Source: Aquila chrysaetos chrysaetos (Eukaryota > Chordata > Aves > Accipitriformes > Accipitridae). Taken from it: a stretch of 64,000 nt of DNA. The notes below the pieces were generated by a model. It saw only the letters and a program-made list of their open reading frames with translations, was not told the DNA's origin and did not search any database. Made by a program: the position numbers and the translations under genes. Positions 15,001 through 28,535 of this stretch are shown piece by piece; the first letter of the stretch is position 1, and the number at the start of each line of letters is the position of its first letter. The stretch spans positions 21,924,759 through 21,988,758 of the forward strand of contig NC_044012.1 in the NCBI RefSeq assembly GCF_900496995.4, given 5' to 3'.

Positions 15001-18000
15001 AGCACATTTTTAAAAAAAAAGGCAGGGGGGAAGGTGTAGAGAGAGTTTGGTGCTGGTTTGCTGCATTGACTGGTTAATAAGTCTCTTGTGGTTTTGTGTC
15101 TCAGTCAGGACAGCTGAATGAGTACACAGAGAGAAAGGAGATGTCGGCTGATGTAGTTTGCATGAGCCTGGCCAATGTTCCTCCTGGGGAGCAGCGCTCC
15201 CGTTTCCTTGCTGTTGGGCTGGTGGACAACACTGTCAGAATTATTTCCCTTGACCCTTCGGTGAGTAGCTATGCTGTTTCTGCCTCTTCCATTGGCTTGA
15301 AGTATTCAGAAGGGTACCCCAGAGGTGGGCTGTGTCTGTCCAAGCTGTCTTTTTGTATTCAGGTGGATGACTAGGAATGAATAGCTTCCATGGCTTTTCT
15401 CTGCTGGTTGGGAGGAAGCACAGTCCTTGATCCTAACCTGCCTAACCTGTAAGATTCCCTTGTTTTATCTAGTCTTGCCCATACCTGGAAGTTCAGCTAA
15501 TGAGATATGAAAGTGTTTTCTTTTTTTTGTTTTGTTTGGGGTTTTTTTTTTTTTTCTTTCCCCTGTCTCACTGTTTATGCCTGTACTATAGGTATGAGCA
15601 GACTCATTCTGCAAGCAGGTCAGCAACAAACCAGCATTATCATTCCTCTGCCTGCAACAGATGAGTGTTCAAAGGATGACTGAAGTAACATAAACTTTGC
15701 TCAAATCACTCCATGCTAAATAGCCGCAAACTGTGCTAGAACAGTTTGGAAGGATCCAGTTTATCTTCTCCAAATCCCAGGGCTGCAACCACTCTTGCTT
15801 GCCAAAATCCACAGAGCCAGTGTCTATTGTGACTTTTTTCTGTGCTGAATACTTCTTTATGGAGATTTAAAAGGGCATCTTTAAGCTCCTTAGATGGAGC
15901 TTGAATCCTCTCTTGCCATGCCAAGCTTTGCTAACTGGTGTGGTACCTCTTTTCTGTCTCTGACAGGATTGCTTACAGCCGCTGAGTATGCAGGCCCTTC
16001 CTGCACAGCCAGAGTCCCTGTGCATTGTGGAGATGGGTGGCACAGAGAAGCAGGATGAGCTGGGGGAGAGGGGCTCCATTGGCTTTCTGTACCTGAACAT
16101 TGGACTGCAGGTGAGAGGTGCCTGCCTGGTTCTGACAGGTGTTTCTTGGTGAGCATTCGCTTGAAAGATGGATTGCTGCCATAGCCTTGTCATCATGCAG
16201 CGCAACACAAAGCCTTACTCTTCACTCCTTGTTACAACATGCTTAACAACTGTGACTGGGGAATTCACCATGTGACTTAGTAGAGGTGCAAGTTTCCCCA
16301 TAGGTTCCTAGACTTAAGACTAGTCAAAAGACAGCATGTTGTCCTAGACTTCATGTAGGACAAATTGTGCTTTTCCCTTTCCAGAAGGAGGGCGTGTTCT
16401 AAAAAAAATTTCTGGGTGAAATGTTGGGCAGTTCTTTAGAAACTGCCTGTAGGGCAGAGTATCAAAGAAGTAACTACCCACAACCACAGGCTCTGCTCTA
16501 ATAACTGCTGTTACACAGCTTTTTGTTGCATCCAGTACTGACTCTCTGATCTTTGACCAAACAAATGTTGTTTTGACAATTCAACATGTGGTAAAAATAA
16601 TCAGAGCAGTCTAGGTTCTTTCACATGCCTCAAGTTTGATGTCAGAATGCAAGCTCTTTTTAAGCAGCATGAGTTTTTGGGTAAATGCTTTGTATCAAGA
16701 GGGATTAGGGTCTGGAATTGGCCCTCCAGGTTTTTCATGGCTTATGTGATGCACCAAACTTCTTGGTCTGTTTTTTGGCTCTTTTTTGGTTGTTTGGTTG
16801 TGGGGGGGTGGGGGTGGTGTGTGTTTGTTTGTTTTACGGTAATTCCTTTCTGCCCTACAGGGGTGTGCAGGAGCTATGCTTTTTAATATTAAGAGCCAAT
16901 TTAGGTACAGTGTGGTTGTAGAAGAGAGCTGTACCGTTAGCTAGGAAAACAAACACCTAATTCTTCAGAAATTGCCTCTCTGTTTTGAATAATGGCTGTA
17001 GCTAGTTATTTTTTATCTGTAATCTTGATCTAACTCTTTGGTTTGCTAATGTCAAGAATGGTGTGCTGCTGCGAACTGTCCTGGATCCTGTTACTGGCGA
17101 TCTTTCCGATACCAGGACCAGATACCTTGGCTCACGGCCTGTGAAACTCTTCCGAGTCCGAATGCAAGGCCAAGAGGCGGTAAGTGAGGCGAGCTCTCAG
17201 AGGGGTGCAGGTCCAGTCCCCAGATGCAGCATCCTGGTTTTCCTTTATTGGTGGGCAGGGTGGGGAAGCATCCTTGCAGCACAGCAGGACGCTCTGGGTA
17301 AGGGTGGGAAGTAGAATGACTTCATTATGGAGCTGCCTGGCTCGCAGCTTGCTCTTTCACAAACAGCCTTGCTCTTGTTGGTATTCTCCTTACTTCTTAG
17401 GAAGTAATGTGTTGTGCTTCCCTGCCTTCTTTGAACTAGGACTCGTCTGACCCGTAGGCTGTGTTTGCAGCATGTCTGGAGAGCTCTGAGCAGATTCTTG
17501 GGCTTAAAGACACTGGAACATCTCATCTTGCCTGCCTTGGTGCACAAGGACAGGAAGAGCCCCATGCAGAAATCTTACCCCTTGACTGCTTGATGCAGTT
17601 GATGGTTGTTTCCTGTGCATGTTGAGAATGGCTCAGCCAGGGGCTGGACAGCTGCCATGCATGGTTCAAGGAAAATATTTGCAGGATTTGGCGTAGAGGG
17701 AAGGATGTGTTTCATCAGAAGTGCCATTTCCAGCCCTTCTGATGTGGCACTGGGGAGACTAACCGCCCCCTGCTTGACTCATTTTTGGATGACACCTTCA
17801 GAGTTGAGAAATATTGCCGGTCAGCATAGGGGGCTGGATTTGGGAATGTGAGCTCTGCTTTAATGTTATGGTACACTGGGTGAGTGTCTTCAACTTGCTC
17901 CTGCCAGTCTGCCAGCTGTAACTTGGAGATGAGGTGCTTTGCAGCTCCAGCAGAGAATGCTATAGAATAGCTGAGTGCTTTTCTACTTTGAGACCAGTCT

Positions 18001-21000
18001 TGGTTCCTTGTCTTACAATATGGGGAGAAAAAACATACTGCTTATGGCCAGTCAGTGATGGGCTTGGAGTGGCCTGTGAGTGTTTCAGTGTAATTTCAGC
18101 TTTTGTTGCTCAGGCAGAAAGTAAGGTTGAACTGAAGTTGATTTAGCCACATGGGTAAAGCTGAAGAGTTTAGAAGTCCATCTGCTTCCTTTGTTTCCCT
18201 TAACTTGATTGAAAATAGGTTACTGAATATTTTTTTTTTTTAAAGGAAATTTCACTTAGATGCTGAATCAGAGTGTTATAGCATTTGGATTGTGACAAAG
18301 CAGTAAATATTTATTTTAAGTGACCTGTTCCCATTAGAACAGGCTATTGTTCAAAAAAAAAAAATATTTGTTGATCTTGGCTTTTACAGATAAAATAGTT
18401 TTTATTGCGCCTCAGTTTGAGTATCCGTTGTCTTGATAGTACTTTGAAGTTCCTCTTTGTGCCGTATGCAATTTACAGATAAAACTGTCCCTTGCAAGCA
18501 AGCCGTATCTCTGAAGGTATGCTCTGAGCTGGGTGGAGTCCACCCACAAGAATTCAGTTGTTCTAGTGGGTAAGAGTCTGGCACTGTACATTCGTTCATA
18601 TTGCAAGGAGTGAGCTTGCCTCCATCCCCAGACCTGATAAATTTGCTATGTTGTCTGTTTCCCAGGTGCTGGCCATGTCAAGCCGTTCCTGGCTCAGTTA
18701 TTCCTATCAGTCACGCTTCCACCTGACTCCTCTGTCCTACGAGACACTGGAGTTTGCATCTGGTTTTGCTTCTGAGCAGTGCCCAGAGGGCATTGTAGCC
18801 ATCTCCACAAACACATTGAGGTGAGAACTGATCGGGGAACACAAATAGTTCTGGGCCGGGGTGCTAGGCAGATGGAGGGGTGATGAATTCTCACTAGACA
18901 TTCAAAAGGAAAGAGTTAAAGTGACTTAACTGAAGAATTAAGGTCTTTTTGATGTTATATGATTATGGATAATGATTTGATAAAAACACTTGGATGGGTT
19001 TCAGAAAACAGACAGAATACAAGGATAGTTATGCTGTCAAAAAGAAATAGGGTGTGCTTCTCTGATTTGTATTTTCTAGCTTTTTAAAATAACAAGTGTA
19101 ATTCAAGTTATCCTTAAATTCTCTGATCCTTAGAGAGGGAAGCTTTTAATAAATGTGAACCTATTGTATATTAGAATCTTGTGGTTTGTGATCTGAATTG
19201 GCTGCTTTGCAGAAAATAAGCCATGTGATTAAGAAATCAGAGGCATGACAGGGGTGTATTTGTTGCCTTTTTAAAGTTCAGCTTAGATATTAAAAAGATA
19301 AATGAAAATAATGGACCACAAATTCAGGAGCTTTGCTGTATGCACTTGAACAGGCACTTTTTTCATATCTGTCCTCATTGAAATATTACAGCATTCATTG
19401 CTTTTAAAGGAGTCATTCTTTCTGGAGAGACTTGCGGTTTTTAGTCACCAAATGCCAGAAGAACTGGCATTTCAGCTGGCAAGTCACAGGAAGAAAGAAT
19501 TGGCATTGCATTTTTCATACTGTTTTAACTAAAGTGCCTCTGAGGGGCATTTGATTACGTGTCAGAGTCTGTGTCACATTTAGATTCAGATGATGTGTTC
19601 CCCAAATGTGTACTTTCCTTCTTCCGTGGGCTCTTTGTTCCTCTCGGGATAGACTTACTTCAGCACCACTCAGAACACACCCTGGGACAGTGAGACCCCT
19701 CAAGTCAAGGACCTCACACTGCAGAGCACACCTGTCCCACAGCATAGGCTCCCATTGAGGATGCTAGTTTTGCTCTGCTCTCTGGAGCTGTTTGCTAGTT
19801 GCTCTCTGGCCCAAGAAAGGTGCTGCTTGTCTCCAGCACTAGCCAGTTGCACAGACGTAAAGCTCAACTCGTTTTGTTCTCTTGGACAGTTGCTTTCAGA
19901 CCTTGTTCAATACGTGTCATATCTTTGTCCCCCAGGATTTTGGCACTGGAGAAGCTGGGGGCAGTCTTCAACCAGGTTGCCTTCCCGTTGCAGTACACAC
20001 CCCGAAAATTTGTCATTCACCCAGAGAGCAACAACCTGATCATCATTGAGACAGACCACAACGCTTACACTGAGGCCACCAAGGCACAGAGGAAGCAGCA
20101 AATGGCTGAGGTAATTGGGGTGGGGGACAGGTACACGCATCCGTTCCCAGGAAGGGACTTCTGCAGCTGGAAATTCCTCCCTGCTCACTAGCTCCCAGCT
20201 GCCATTGCCTGCAAGTTTTTGTGCCCTGTGTGAAGGCAGGGGCTGAAAGGAGTGAAGATCTGCCTCAAAACACAAATTTCAGCCAAATACACTACTTCCC
20301 AATGCTCCTTTCTTTGCATGTTTTTGTGGCAGGCTTTAAGAACCACGTATTGAAGGACAGTTATGCTTGTGTAACACTGTTTTCTGGGTTTTCTGTGACG
20401 GTTTGAGGATGTTTGGATTTCAGTAGGTTATTTTATTCTTCATGTTGTTTCCAGAGTTGTTGATTTGGAGAAATAGCTTCCCAGACAACTGCCCCTTGGG
20501 CAGGACAGAGCTGACACTGCTGTGCTCTGAGCTGCAGAGGCTGCCTTGGGAATAAGCTCAGGTTGGGTGGAAGCTTTGGGATTTGGTGGCTTTTATGTCT
20601 TCACAGGCAGTACCTTGCCCTGAAAGACCTGGGCTTAAGGGAAACAGGGAGGCTAGATTCTATGCACAGCATCAGCATGTCTGGAAAGGAAATCCACTGA
20701 CCTGTTCTTTTCTCCTGTCCTTTAATGTGCTGTAGGAAATGGTGGAGGCTGCAGGTGAAGATGAGAGGGAGTTGGCTGCAGAGATGGCTGCAGCCTTTCT
20801 GAATGAGAATCTTCCTGAGTCCATCTTTGGTGCTCCCAAGGCAGGGAATGGACAGTGGGCCTCTGTCATCAGGGTGATGAACCCCATCCAGGGAAATACG
20901 TTAGATCTGGTCCAGCTAGAGCAGAATGAAGCTGCCTTCAGGTAAGAAGCAGTGCCAGATGCAGCAAGAGTCTCTGCTTGTGATGGGTCTTGCATGGTTT

Positions 21001-24000
21001 TATCCTTCTTTTGCTCAGCTGTTACTGAATTGAAATCCAAATGCAGCATGTTATCAAGAGACTGGCTTGAAAATCCAGAAGTGATTGCCACATGCTTAAA
21101 GCTTTGTCTGGCCTTTCCTTCCCTTCCCACCCTGATCTGTCTGCATGTGACACTAAAAGCTGGGGCTCCAGATGTGTTTGTTGGACCCCAGTGCTGAAAG
21201 AACAACATGGGGATATAAATGACAGATAAGAGAGCTGGGAACAAGAGAATGTGCTGCTATCTTTCACTTCCCCTTCTCATCCAGATAAACTGAGCATAGA
21301 TTAAATGGAAAGGAAGTGTTAGAGGGACTGGAGGGGAAGACCAACGCAGGAATAGCGAGTGCCTCAGCAGGTGGAGTTAGGTCATGCTGGTCCAAAAGGC
21401 TGACTCTGTCCTGTTTTGTCCAGGATTCCCAACCTGGATGAGCTAGGCACTGGACAGGAAATAACACTGGAAGATGAGGAAAGTTATATGTACATGTCCA
21501 GATTGAAACAGCCTTTGGAAAAGAGCGTCCAGTGGAGCTTAGTGCATGGCTAGGCAGTGTCCAGCCTGTGAAAGCATAAAACCAGTGCTTTGGGAATGTG
21601 ACAGCTAGAGCATATTGGGATTTTTTTTTTTTTTTTTTTTATTTAATGGGGAGTGTGGAGAAATCTGTGTTAAACATTTCTGCGGGGAAGAAAAATGACC
21701 TCTGAAAATGAAATGTCAGTGCTGGAACGTTGGGCTCCTGAATCTCTGCCTGGCTTGGTGCAAGTTATGCTGTCAGGGAATCCAGTCAGTGTGTGGCGTT
21801 CGTTTGTGTCGTGATCACACTGATCTCCTGGCATGTCTTGTCATCCCCAGTGTGGCTGTGTGCCGGTTCTCCAATACTGGTGATGAGTGGTACGTGCTGG
21901 TGGGTGTCGCCAAGGACCTGATTCTGAACCCACGCTCGGTTGCTGGGGGATTTGTCTACACGTACAAGCTGGTTAATAGTGGTGAGAAGCTGGAGTTTCT
22001 GCACAAGGTGAGAGGGATGACTGCATCATTTACAGGCAGAGTCTTGGAATAGCTGTTACTTCACCCTGAAGGCTATAGTGATACTGCAGTACTCAGTGAA
22101 TCCCAGGCAAGGTCATCATGCTGATGTTACACACTGGAAGCAGCCTTGGGGAAAATAAGTTGCCTCCTCCAAAATCATTTGGGACACCTTTCGCAGAGCT
22201 GAGGATTGAGCACAGATCTCCTGAGAGTCCCAGTCCTTTGCCTTAGCCATAGTCCTATCCATCTAATAGGGTAAATGGAAAGGAGCAGTGTTTTTCGTGC
22301 TCCTGTTGCGGGGGGAGAGAAACAGCTCTGTTTCCTTTTTGGAATATGAGCTCAGAGAGCTGCTCTGAGCACTTGTTTACAAAGTGAATTCATACTTGGG
22401 TCACTTGAGCCCTGGTGCTAAGGCTCTCAGTCCTTGGCTTGCCACATGAAGCTGGTGTGAGCTGTCATCTTTCCTCTGCTGCTGTTTTGGTTGTGTGTAG
22501 AAATGATTAGTCGCCTAGTGACCAACTTGCTTGACGGGTCTCTGGGGCTTTAGCGAGGGTTTCAGCAGAACTCTGTTAAAACAAAATTCTGTTCTTCCCA
22601 CGTGCTTCCAGCATGGCTGAGATTTGAGCAGATGAGCACATGGAAAGGAATCTTGTGGCTTATTCACTTCCTACGGTCCTGATGCAGTGAGTGGGTTCTG
22701 TCCTGGACCAGGGCCTTTTCTGGTGCCACTGAACACCCACTTGGAAGTTGACAGAGCTGATGATGTGAAATAACTTCTCTTAGCCAGTGCAACCAAGCTG
22801 GGAACACTGTAACTGGAAGCTCTCTACGTGTTCCCGTTCTCTGCTGTGGCTGGTCCTTTTGGATTGATTAGTGGTGGGAGATATTTCAGCCCTGTCTGAG
22901 TTACTGGAATTGTGGGCACGCTCAGATGTAACGTTTCTTCAGTGGCAGCTTCAGGGCATCTATGGCAGATGGCTGAATTAGATTCATGCCTTTTTTTTAA
23001 AAACAGAGAATCTGGATGGATTTGGGCAAAGCATAAAATCTTTCTGTTGGGGATAAAGCAAAACTATGAACCAAGGCAACAAGATCCTTGCCTGCTTTTG
23101 CTGCCTGCCTAGCATGGGTTCTTAACAGCAGTCCTACACACTTCAGTTAAGGTGCACTGCTGGCGGTGTCTGTGTAGTACCCAGAGCTCTGTTAGTACCG
23201 TGTGTGGTATGTGCTGCTGTTGAAAGGCCTACAGAGGACTGACCTGTTGCCCCTCATGTAGAAGATTGTGGTTAGCCTTTTACATTGAAAGCCTTGGCAC
23301 AGGCCAAGGAGCTTCAACCGAACCACTAGCTGAATCCATTCTGAAGCTTGGTGTAAGGTTAGCTCTGTTAGTGGGGGTCTCACAGTCTTCCTCTTACCTC
23401 TCTAGACCCCTGTGGAGGAGGTTCCTGCAGCCATTGCTCCGTTCCAAGGTAGAGTCTTAATTGGAGTTGGAAAGCTCTTGCGTGTATATGACCTGGGCAA
23501 GAAGAAACTGCTTCGGAAGTGTGAGAATAAGGTACTGGCTTTTGTTCTTCACCAGAGCTGTTAATTTGGAGTGAGTGATGCTTTGTGGCAGGATTGAAAC
23601 AAGGGTTTAGCTGCTACTCCAGCCCAATGTGTCTGTGCACTTGGACCTCGGAGCTGTATCTGTGCCTTGCCGGTGTGCGCTGGGTGCACGCATCCAGAGC
23701 AGTGTTGGCAGCTCTGGCTGGACTGGGCTGTTGTGCTGCCCCTCTGCACCCTAAGCATGCATCACTTTCCCGTTGCCATTCAGATGCAGTGTTGCAGGTT
23801 CCTTTTAGTACCAGCTCAATGCGGGCTGTTAATGGACCTGTGCAGAAGTTTCACAAGCCTGTACAGGCCATGCCTTTGGCCTCTGCTGCAAATGTGAGAG
23901 GTCTTATCCAGATACAAAATGACAACTGCTGGAAATGTTTGCTTAGGTGATCAGCAGGCTGGGGACAGAAGTTGGAGGGTGCATATGAGCACTTCTTCAG

Positions 24001-27000
24001 ATCCTCAGAATTTTGAAAAGGGGATTTTCTCCTTGAAGTAGATGGTCCTTCTTGCAGAGCACCTGTGGTACTTTAGGAAAAGAAATTGCAGGGCATGGTT
24101 TTCTAAGTCTTAATTGCCTGCTCCTCCCTCTCTCATGCAAGCTGCAGAACCTGTGGCAGTTGCTCACTACTGCACAAAGGAACTCCAGCAAGCTCACAGG
24201 CAGACTGGCAACTTGTAGGGACATGGGTTTTTTGTGTGTTGGGTGTTTTTGGTTTTGTTTTGGTTTGGTTTTTTTTCGTAAAATACGACTCATGAAAAAT
24301 TGAAGCTTTCCTTCTTGGGTTGTTTCATGATCACAGTAGTTGAGGGGATGCTGAAGCGATGCCTGCTTTTGCATGACTGTCGCTCGCATCTCAGTTTATA
24401 GGCTCACCAGCAGTGCTTGTTCTCTGGACATCACTTGTATTCAGCAGGCTGAGAATGATGTGTGGTGGATGTTAGGTTGCAAGGTCCTGTATTGACAGCA
24501 TGTTTAGATTGGGGCTGTATTATGCCAGAAATGAGAGGTAGTTTTGGAAGGAATGGTGGGAAATGGGAAGTGAGCCATAGTTTACAGGGGGAAATAGTGT
24601 TTCAGTTGGAGTAAGGTAGAGTTAATGGGTTATAATTCCCTGTTTGAAGCACTCAGGTTTTGTTCTTTCTCTCTCAAAAGCACATTGCTAACTACATCTG
24701 TGGGATCCAAACTATTGGGCACAGAGTGATTGTTTCAGACGTTCAGGAGAGTTTCATCTGGGTGCGCTACAAAAGGAATGAGAACCAGCTCATCATCTTT
24801 GCTGATGACACTTATCCCCGGTGGGTTACTACAGCAACTCTCCTGGATTATGACACTGTGGCTGGAGCAGACAAGTTTGGCAACATCTGTGTGGTGAGTG
24901 TGCCTCAGAGAAGTGGGGCTTTTTGGACACGGCATATTTTTCCTTAAAACATCCGTGATTTGTCTTAAAAGAACAAGAATCTGTGCTTAGCTGGAGACAA
25001 CGCCCTGTACCATTCACTTGTTTTTACGGCATGACTAGCTGTCATCATAGTGGACGGCTGCAGTTTATCGGTTTGTTAATTGAAGCAAACAAGTTAAAGC
25101 ATTAGCAGGTCAAAAAACATATTTCTGAAGAATTCAATAACTTGTGTTGAAACTGCCCCCAAACCTGCTGTGCATAAGCCTTCAAATGAAGCTTGTGACT
25201 GTGAAAGGGCACATGAGAACTTGCATCAGGGTTATCACTCTTACTTTCCCTGGCTAAACCTCATTGCTGGCATTTAGCTTTCTCTGTCACTTCCCCTCGA
25301 AAGTTGGCTTTGTCAGTGCTGACACTTCCCCACTTGGCTGGATTTCAGCAGGGGAGGAGGAAAGAATAGATGGTCTTTCTGCCAGAGCTTTGATCTCTTT
25401 CTGAAGCGTGCTTGGGTGCTTTGGAGTGCAGTTCAGCAAGTGTCAGACAGTGTGCCTGCAGGATTTGGCTGACGCACACAAAACAATCCTCTTTGGTTTT
25501 CCTGCCCCACATCCATCAAACTGTTTCTTTAGTGGAACCACCTTTGAACCACCTTCAGACCATTTTTGACAATACCTCCCAGGGTGATCTGCAAGTGCCA
25601 GGCCATGCAGAGGCCGGTCATGAGGTGTCCTGCCCATGTTTTTGAGTGATGGGCCATCAGTCCCGACAACATGGTTGTCACTTAACTCTAAAAACCTTGA
25701 TTGGAGGGGTAAATGGATGATTTTGCTGTAAGTGTAAAGTGATTCTTGTAGAGTCCATAAAAGCAGCCTTTCAAAGACCACAAGGATTCTCCAGAGATAA
25801 TGTGCTGCTCCTGCAGCTTGTTGACTCTTTCTTCCTCTTTCAACACAGGTGAGATTGCCTCCCAACACCAATGATGAGGTAGATGAGGATCCCACAGGCA
25901 ACAAAGCTCTCTGGGACAGGGGGCTTCTTAATGGAGCATCGCAGAAGGTAATGCTTCATGGGAATCACGTGGTTATTGTGGGAAGAGAGGATGCTGCTTT
26001 TCTGTGAAGTCCTCTGCAGTGTTGTCCAGGAGATGAATTGGCAGTTCTGCTCCTACACATCTACCATGCTGCGGGTGATCGGTTTTCCCTGTCACTGGGA
26101 GCCAAATTCAGTTTCTGAAATCACAGCCGATGCCTATTGAGTGATGTTTGATTGAGGCAGCATGCTCATTTTCTTTTCCTGCTTTCCCTCATCACTTGCA
26201 TCTGTTTGTCCAGCTCAAGAGGGTAACTCTGTGGCATGCTGAGTTTTGCCATCTGGTCACAGGTGGAAGGCACTTCCTCTTCAGAAAGGTGTTTCAGAAC
26301 TAGCAGGTGGCCGAATTCATTCTGCTTTCCTGTCTTAAGCCTTTTGATGCTTTTATATAAGCTAAAGAAAAAACATGCTTCTGTGTTTGACTTTCAGGCT
26401 GAAGTGATTATGAATTACCATGTGGGAGAGACGGTGCTTTCCTTACAGAAGACCACGCTGATCCCAGGAGGCTCTGAATCTCTTGTCTATACCACCTTAT
26501 CGGGGGGGATAGGAATCTTGGTCCCTTTTACTTCCCATGAGGTAAGCAAGGCCCATCATTATGCTGCAGAGTTGTTGCTTTTCTGTGCGCTCCTCCCCAG
26601 CCAGTATATTAGTGTGCTTCATCCCTTGAGGGTAACTCTAGGGCTCTGCAGTGTGTGAAAACCTGGGCTGCAGGAAAGCCTGTGGCTGCGGGATGGGCTC
26701 CGATGCAAAGGGGAAGAGAAGGAGCTCGTTAACTCCTCCTTCTGCATTGGTTCTGTGAAGAGTTGAGAGCTTTTGTTGTTGCACTGCTGTTCTAAATCTG
26801 TTCGTGCTCCAGAGGAGCTCTTGGGTGATTTAGTGTCTCTGAGGAGGGATCCTTTGGCATGCTTTGTGTATCCTGTAAACTATTGATCAGGCACTGACAC
26901 TTCAAGTCCTAAAGAATGGTATTCTCGTCTCTGTTTGCTGTGGCCTCCTGGAGCAGCGGATGCCAAGACATTTACTCCTTGAGCTGCACCTCTGTGCTGC

Positions 27001-28535
27001 ACAGCTGCTTATGCTCCAATTCTTGGGAGGCTGACCCTGGCCAAGGTGGCACAGTTGGCTGCTTGGCTCTGCCGTGGGTGCTCCCAGGGTGGAATTGGTG
27101 AGGGGGTGACCGTGGCTGCCATGTGCAGGGCTGCTCTAGCAGGACCTGGTAATGGCAGTGTTTCAGGCAGCGCAGGAGCACCTGGCTGATGGGTGCCTTA
27201 CCTTGCCAGTGGCATTGACGTGTAGCAAACGGTTCTCTTAGCGATTCTTAATCTCCCCAGGATCACGACTTCTTCCAGCATGTGGAAATGCACTTAAGGT
27301 CTGAGCATCCTCCTCTCTGTGGACGTGACCATCTCAGTTTCCGCTCCTACTACTTCCCAGTGAAGGTAGGTCTGAGTATTTAGGATCAGCTAGTCATGGG
27401 GGTGCGGAGACTTGCTCTGGGACATGGAAGTGCTTTGAGGCCTGGCAGAAGCAAGTCACGGTTGCTGTTCAGTGGGGGAATACTTGGGCAATGTAAACCA
27501 TAGCTTGTGTAGTGACTGTGGCAGGAACTGAAGCTAGTGCTTGAATAGCACTCTGTAAGGAGAGCAGCGCTTAGCACTTAATACTGTGTTTGTTTTTGGT
27601 TTCTAAACCCTTGTAATGAGCCTTCTGAGGGCTGGTCTTGAGACCCAAGCCCAGCGGTGGTGTTGCTGCGCTTCTCTGCTTGCCACAGCATCTCCTTTTT
27701 CCATCAGGAGAAGAAACATTACATAGCTGTTTGCGTAGCGAGGTCAAACTGGGTATTGCCTTGGGGATGTGTTTTTTTCTGCCACCACTGAAAAGGGAAA
27801 TCTGATAAGAAACGGCTGTTCCTGCCTATTTCTGCTTTTGAGGAGCTGTGTGTGAAGCTGTCGACTGCTAAATGCTGTGACCGGAAGTGTCCACAGTACT
27901 GGACCAGAGTTAAATATGTGGTAACTACTACCAGAGTAACGTATGTACTGTCAGTCAGAAAACTGTTCCAGCAGCTGAAGCTGTCCAAGTGCAGCAGGTG
28001 TTCTTGTTCTTGATGAGCTTGATGCAGCATGCACAATTAAAAGATGTCTCTCATCTGGCTGAAGATGCCCTTTAGTCTATCTTTTGCAGTCTCCCCTCAG
28101 CTTTTGCAGCACAGTGTTTGGACCAGAGTCGGATCTGTTGTCTTCTCCCTTGTGTGATTCTTCAGCTGCACCCAGGTTTTTTGGGTTTCTCCTTCATTAA
28201 TCAAGCTGACCAGTAATTAATTTGATGCTAACTGCTACTATTCAGCAGATGAGGTCACCAAGCATGGTCTTGTTTCCAGGACAGGATTAAGAAGCTCCTG
28301 GGAACAAACTGTTTGTTGCCATTTTTGCCTGTTTAGGCAGGGTTCAGTGCCTCTGTGTTGTGTGGATTCAATGCTCTCCTCCTTGCCCCTCCAGAATGTG
28401 ATCGATGGGGACCTGTGTGAGCAGTTCAACTCCATGGAGCCTAACAAACAGAAGAATGTGGCCGAAGAGCTGGACCGGACCCCACCCGAGGTGTCCAAGA
28501 AGCTGGAAGACATCCGCACGCGCTATGCTTTCTGA
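59..28535 (+). CDS. SF3B3: SF3B3, splicing factor 3b subunit 3 (SF3b130)
   Basis: Subunit of the SF3b core of U2 snRNP. It supports branch-point recognition in the nucleus and scaffolds SF3B1, SF3B5 and PHF5A. Coding exons: 59-128, 560-886, 2057-2229, 2609-2750, 3833-3945, 4725-4862, 5898-6001, 7234-7399, 7919-8014, 8547-8619, 13971-14122, 14544-14699, 15105-15260, 15967-16110, 17057-17179, 18666-18820, 19936-20110, 20736-20941, 21851-22007, 23406-23531, 24681-24893, 25849-25947, 26398-26541, 27261-27365, 28395-28535. All introns are GT-AG and phases agree. The joined length is 3654 nt, giving 1217 aa, the same length as human SF3B3. It starts [10 protein letters not shown] and ends DIRTRYAF. 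The family has three beta-propellers, with MMS1-type repeats in the N-terminal half and a CPSF_A-type domain at the C-terminus. Only scattered substitutions separate it from the human protein as I remember it. No frame breaks were seen. Confidence 0.98.
1214..1291 (+). ncRNA. SNORD111B: C/D box snoRNA, SNORD111 family (copy 1)
   Basis: Lies in the SF3B3 intron 887-2056, sense strand. A terminal stem (GCCTGA at 1214-1219 with TCAGGC at 1286-1291) encloses box C ATGATGT (1221-1227), an internal D' CTGA (1248-1251) and box D CTGA (1282-1285). The element upstream of D' (CATGTCTCTTCT) is shared with the copy at 4143-4218. Human SF3B3 introns host SNORD111 and SNORD111B, which as I recall guide 2'-O-methylation of 28S rRNA. 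Box C ends in T rather than A, so this copy may be weaker. Which copy is 111 and which is 111B is not resolved. Confidence 0.8.
4143..4218 (+). ncRNA. SNORD111: C/D box snoRNA, SNORD111 family (copy 2)
   Basis: Lies in the SF3B3 intron 3946-4724, sense strand. The terminal stem is GCCTGA (4143-4148) with TCAGGC (4213-4218). Box C is a perfect GTGATGA (4150-4156), D' CTGA lies at 4177-4180 and box D CTGA at 4209-4212. It shares the guide segment before D' with the copy at 1214-1291, so both probably target the same rRNA site. The position in an SF3B3 intron matches the mammalian SNORD111 hosts. Confidence 0.85.
8620..13970 (+). other. Largest SF3B3 intron (5.35 kb), nothing recognised
   Basis: Intron between coding exons 10 and 11. 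I read both strands for exons, snoRNA boxes, tRNA boxes and interspersed-repeat ends. Apart from a short GGTTT-type simple repeat at 9236-9274 I see no supportable feature. The other SF3B3 introns likewise show only T-rich or TG-rich simple runs (for example 7000-7041, 15517-15558, 16780-16833, 24224-24276). Confidence 0.6.
9236..9274 (+). repeat. GGTTT-type simple repeat
   Basis: Imperfect GGTTT/GGTTTT units followed by a run of T, inside the large SF3B3 intron. No gene function is suggested. Confidence 0.8.
21621..21640 (+). repeat. Poly(T) run
   Basis: Twenty consecutive T in the SF3B3 intron 20942-21850. The length is probably polymorphic. Confidence 0.9.
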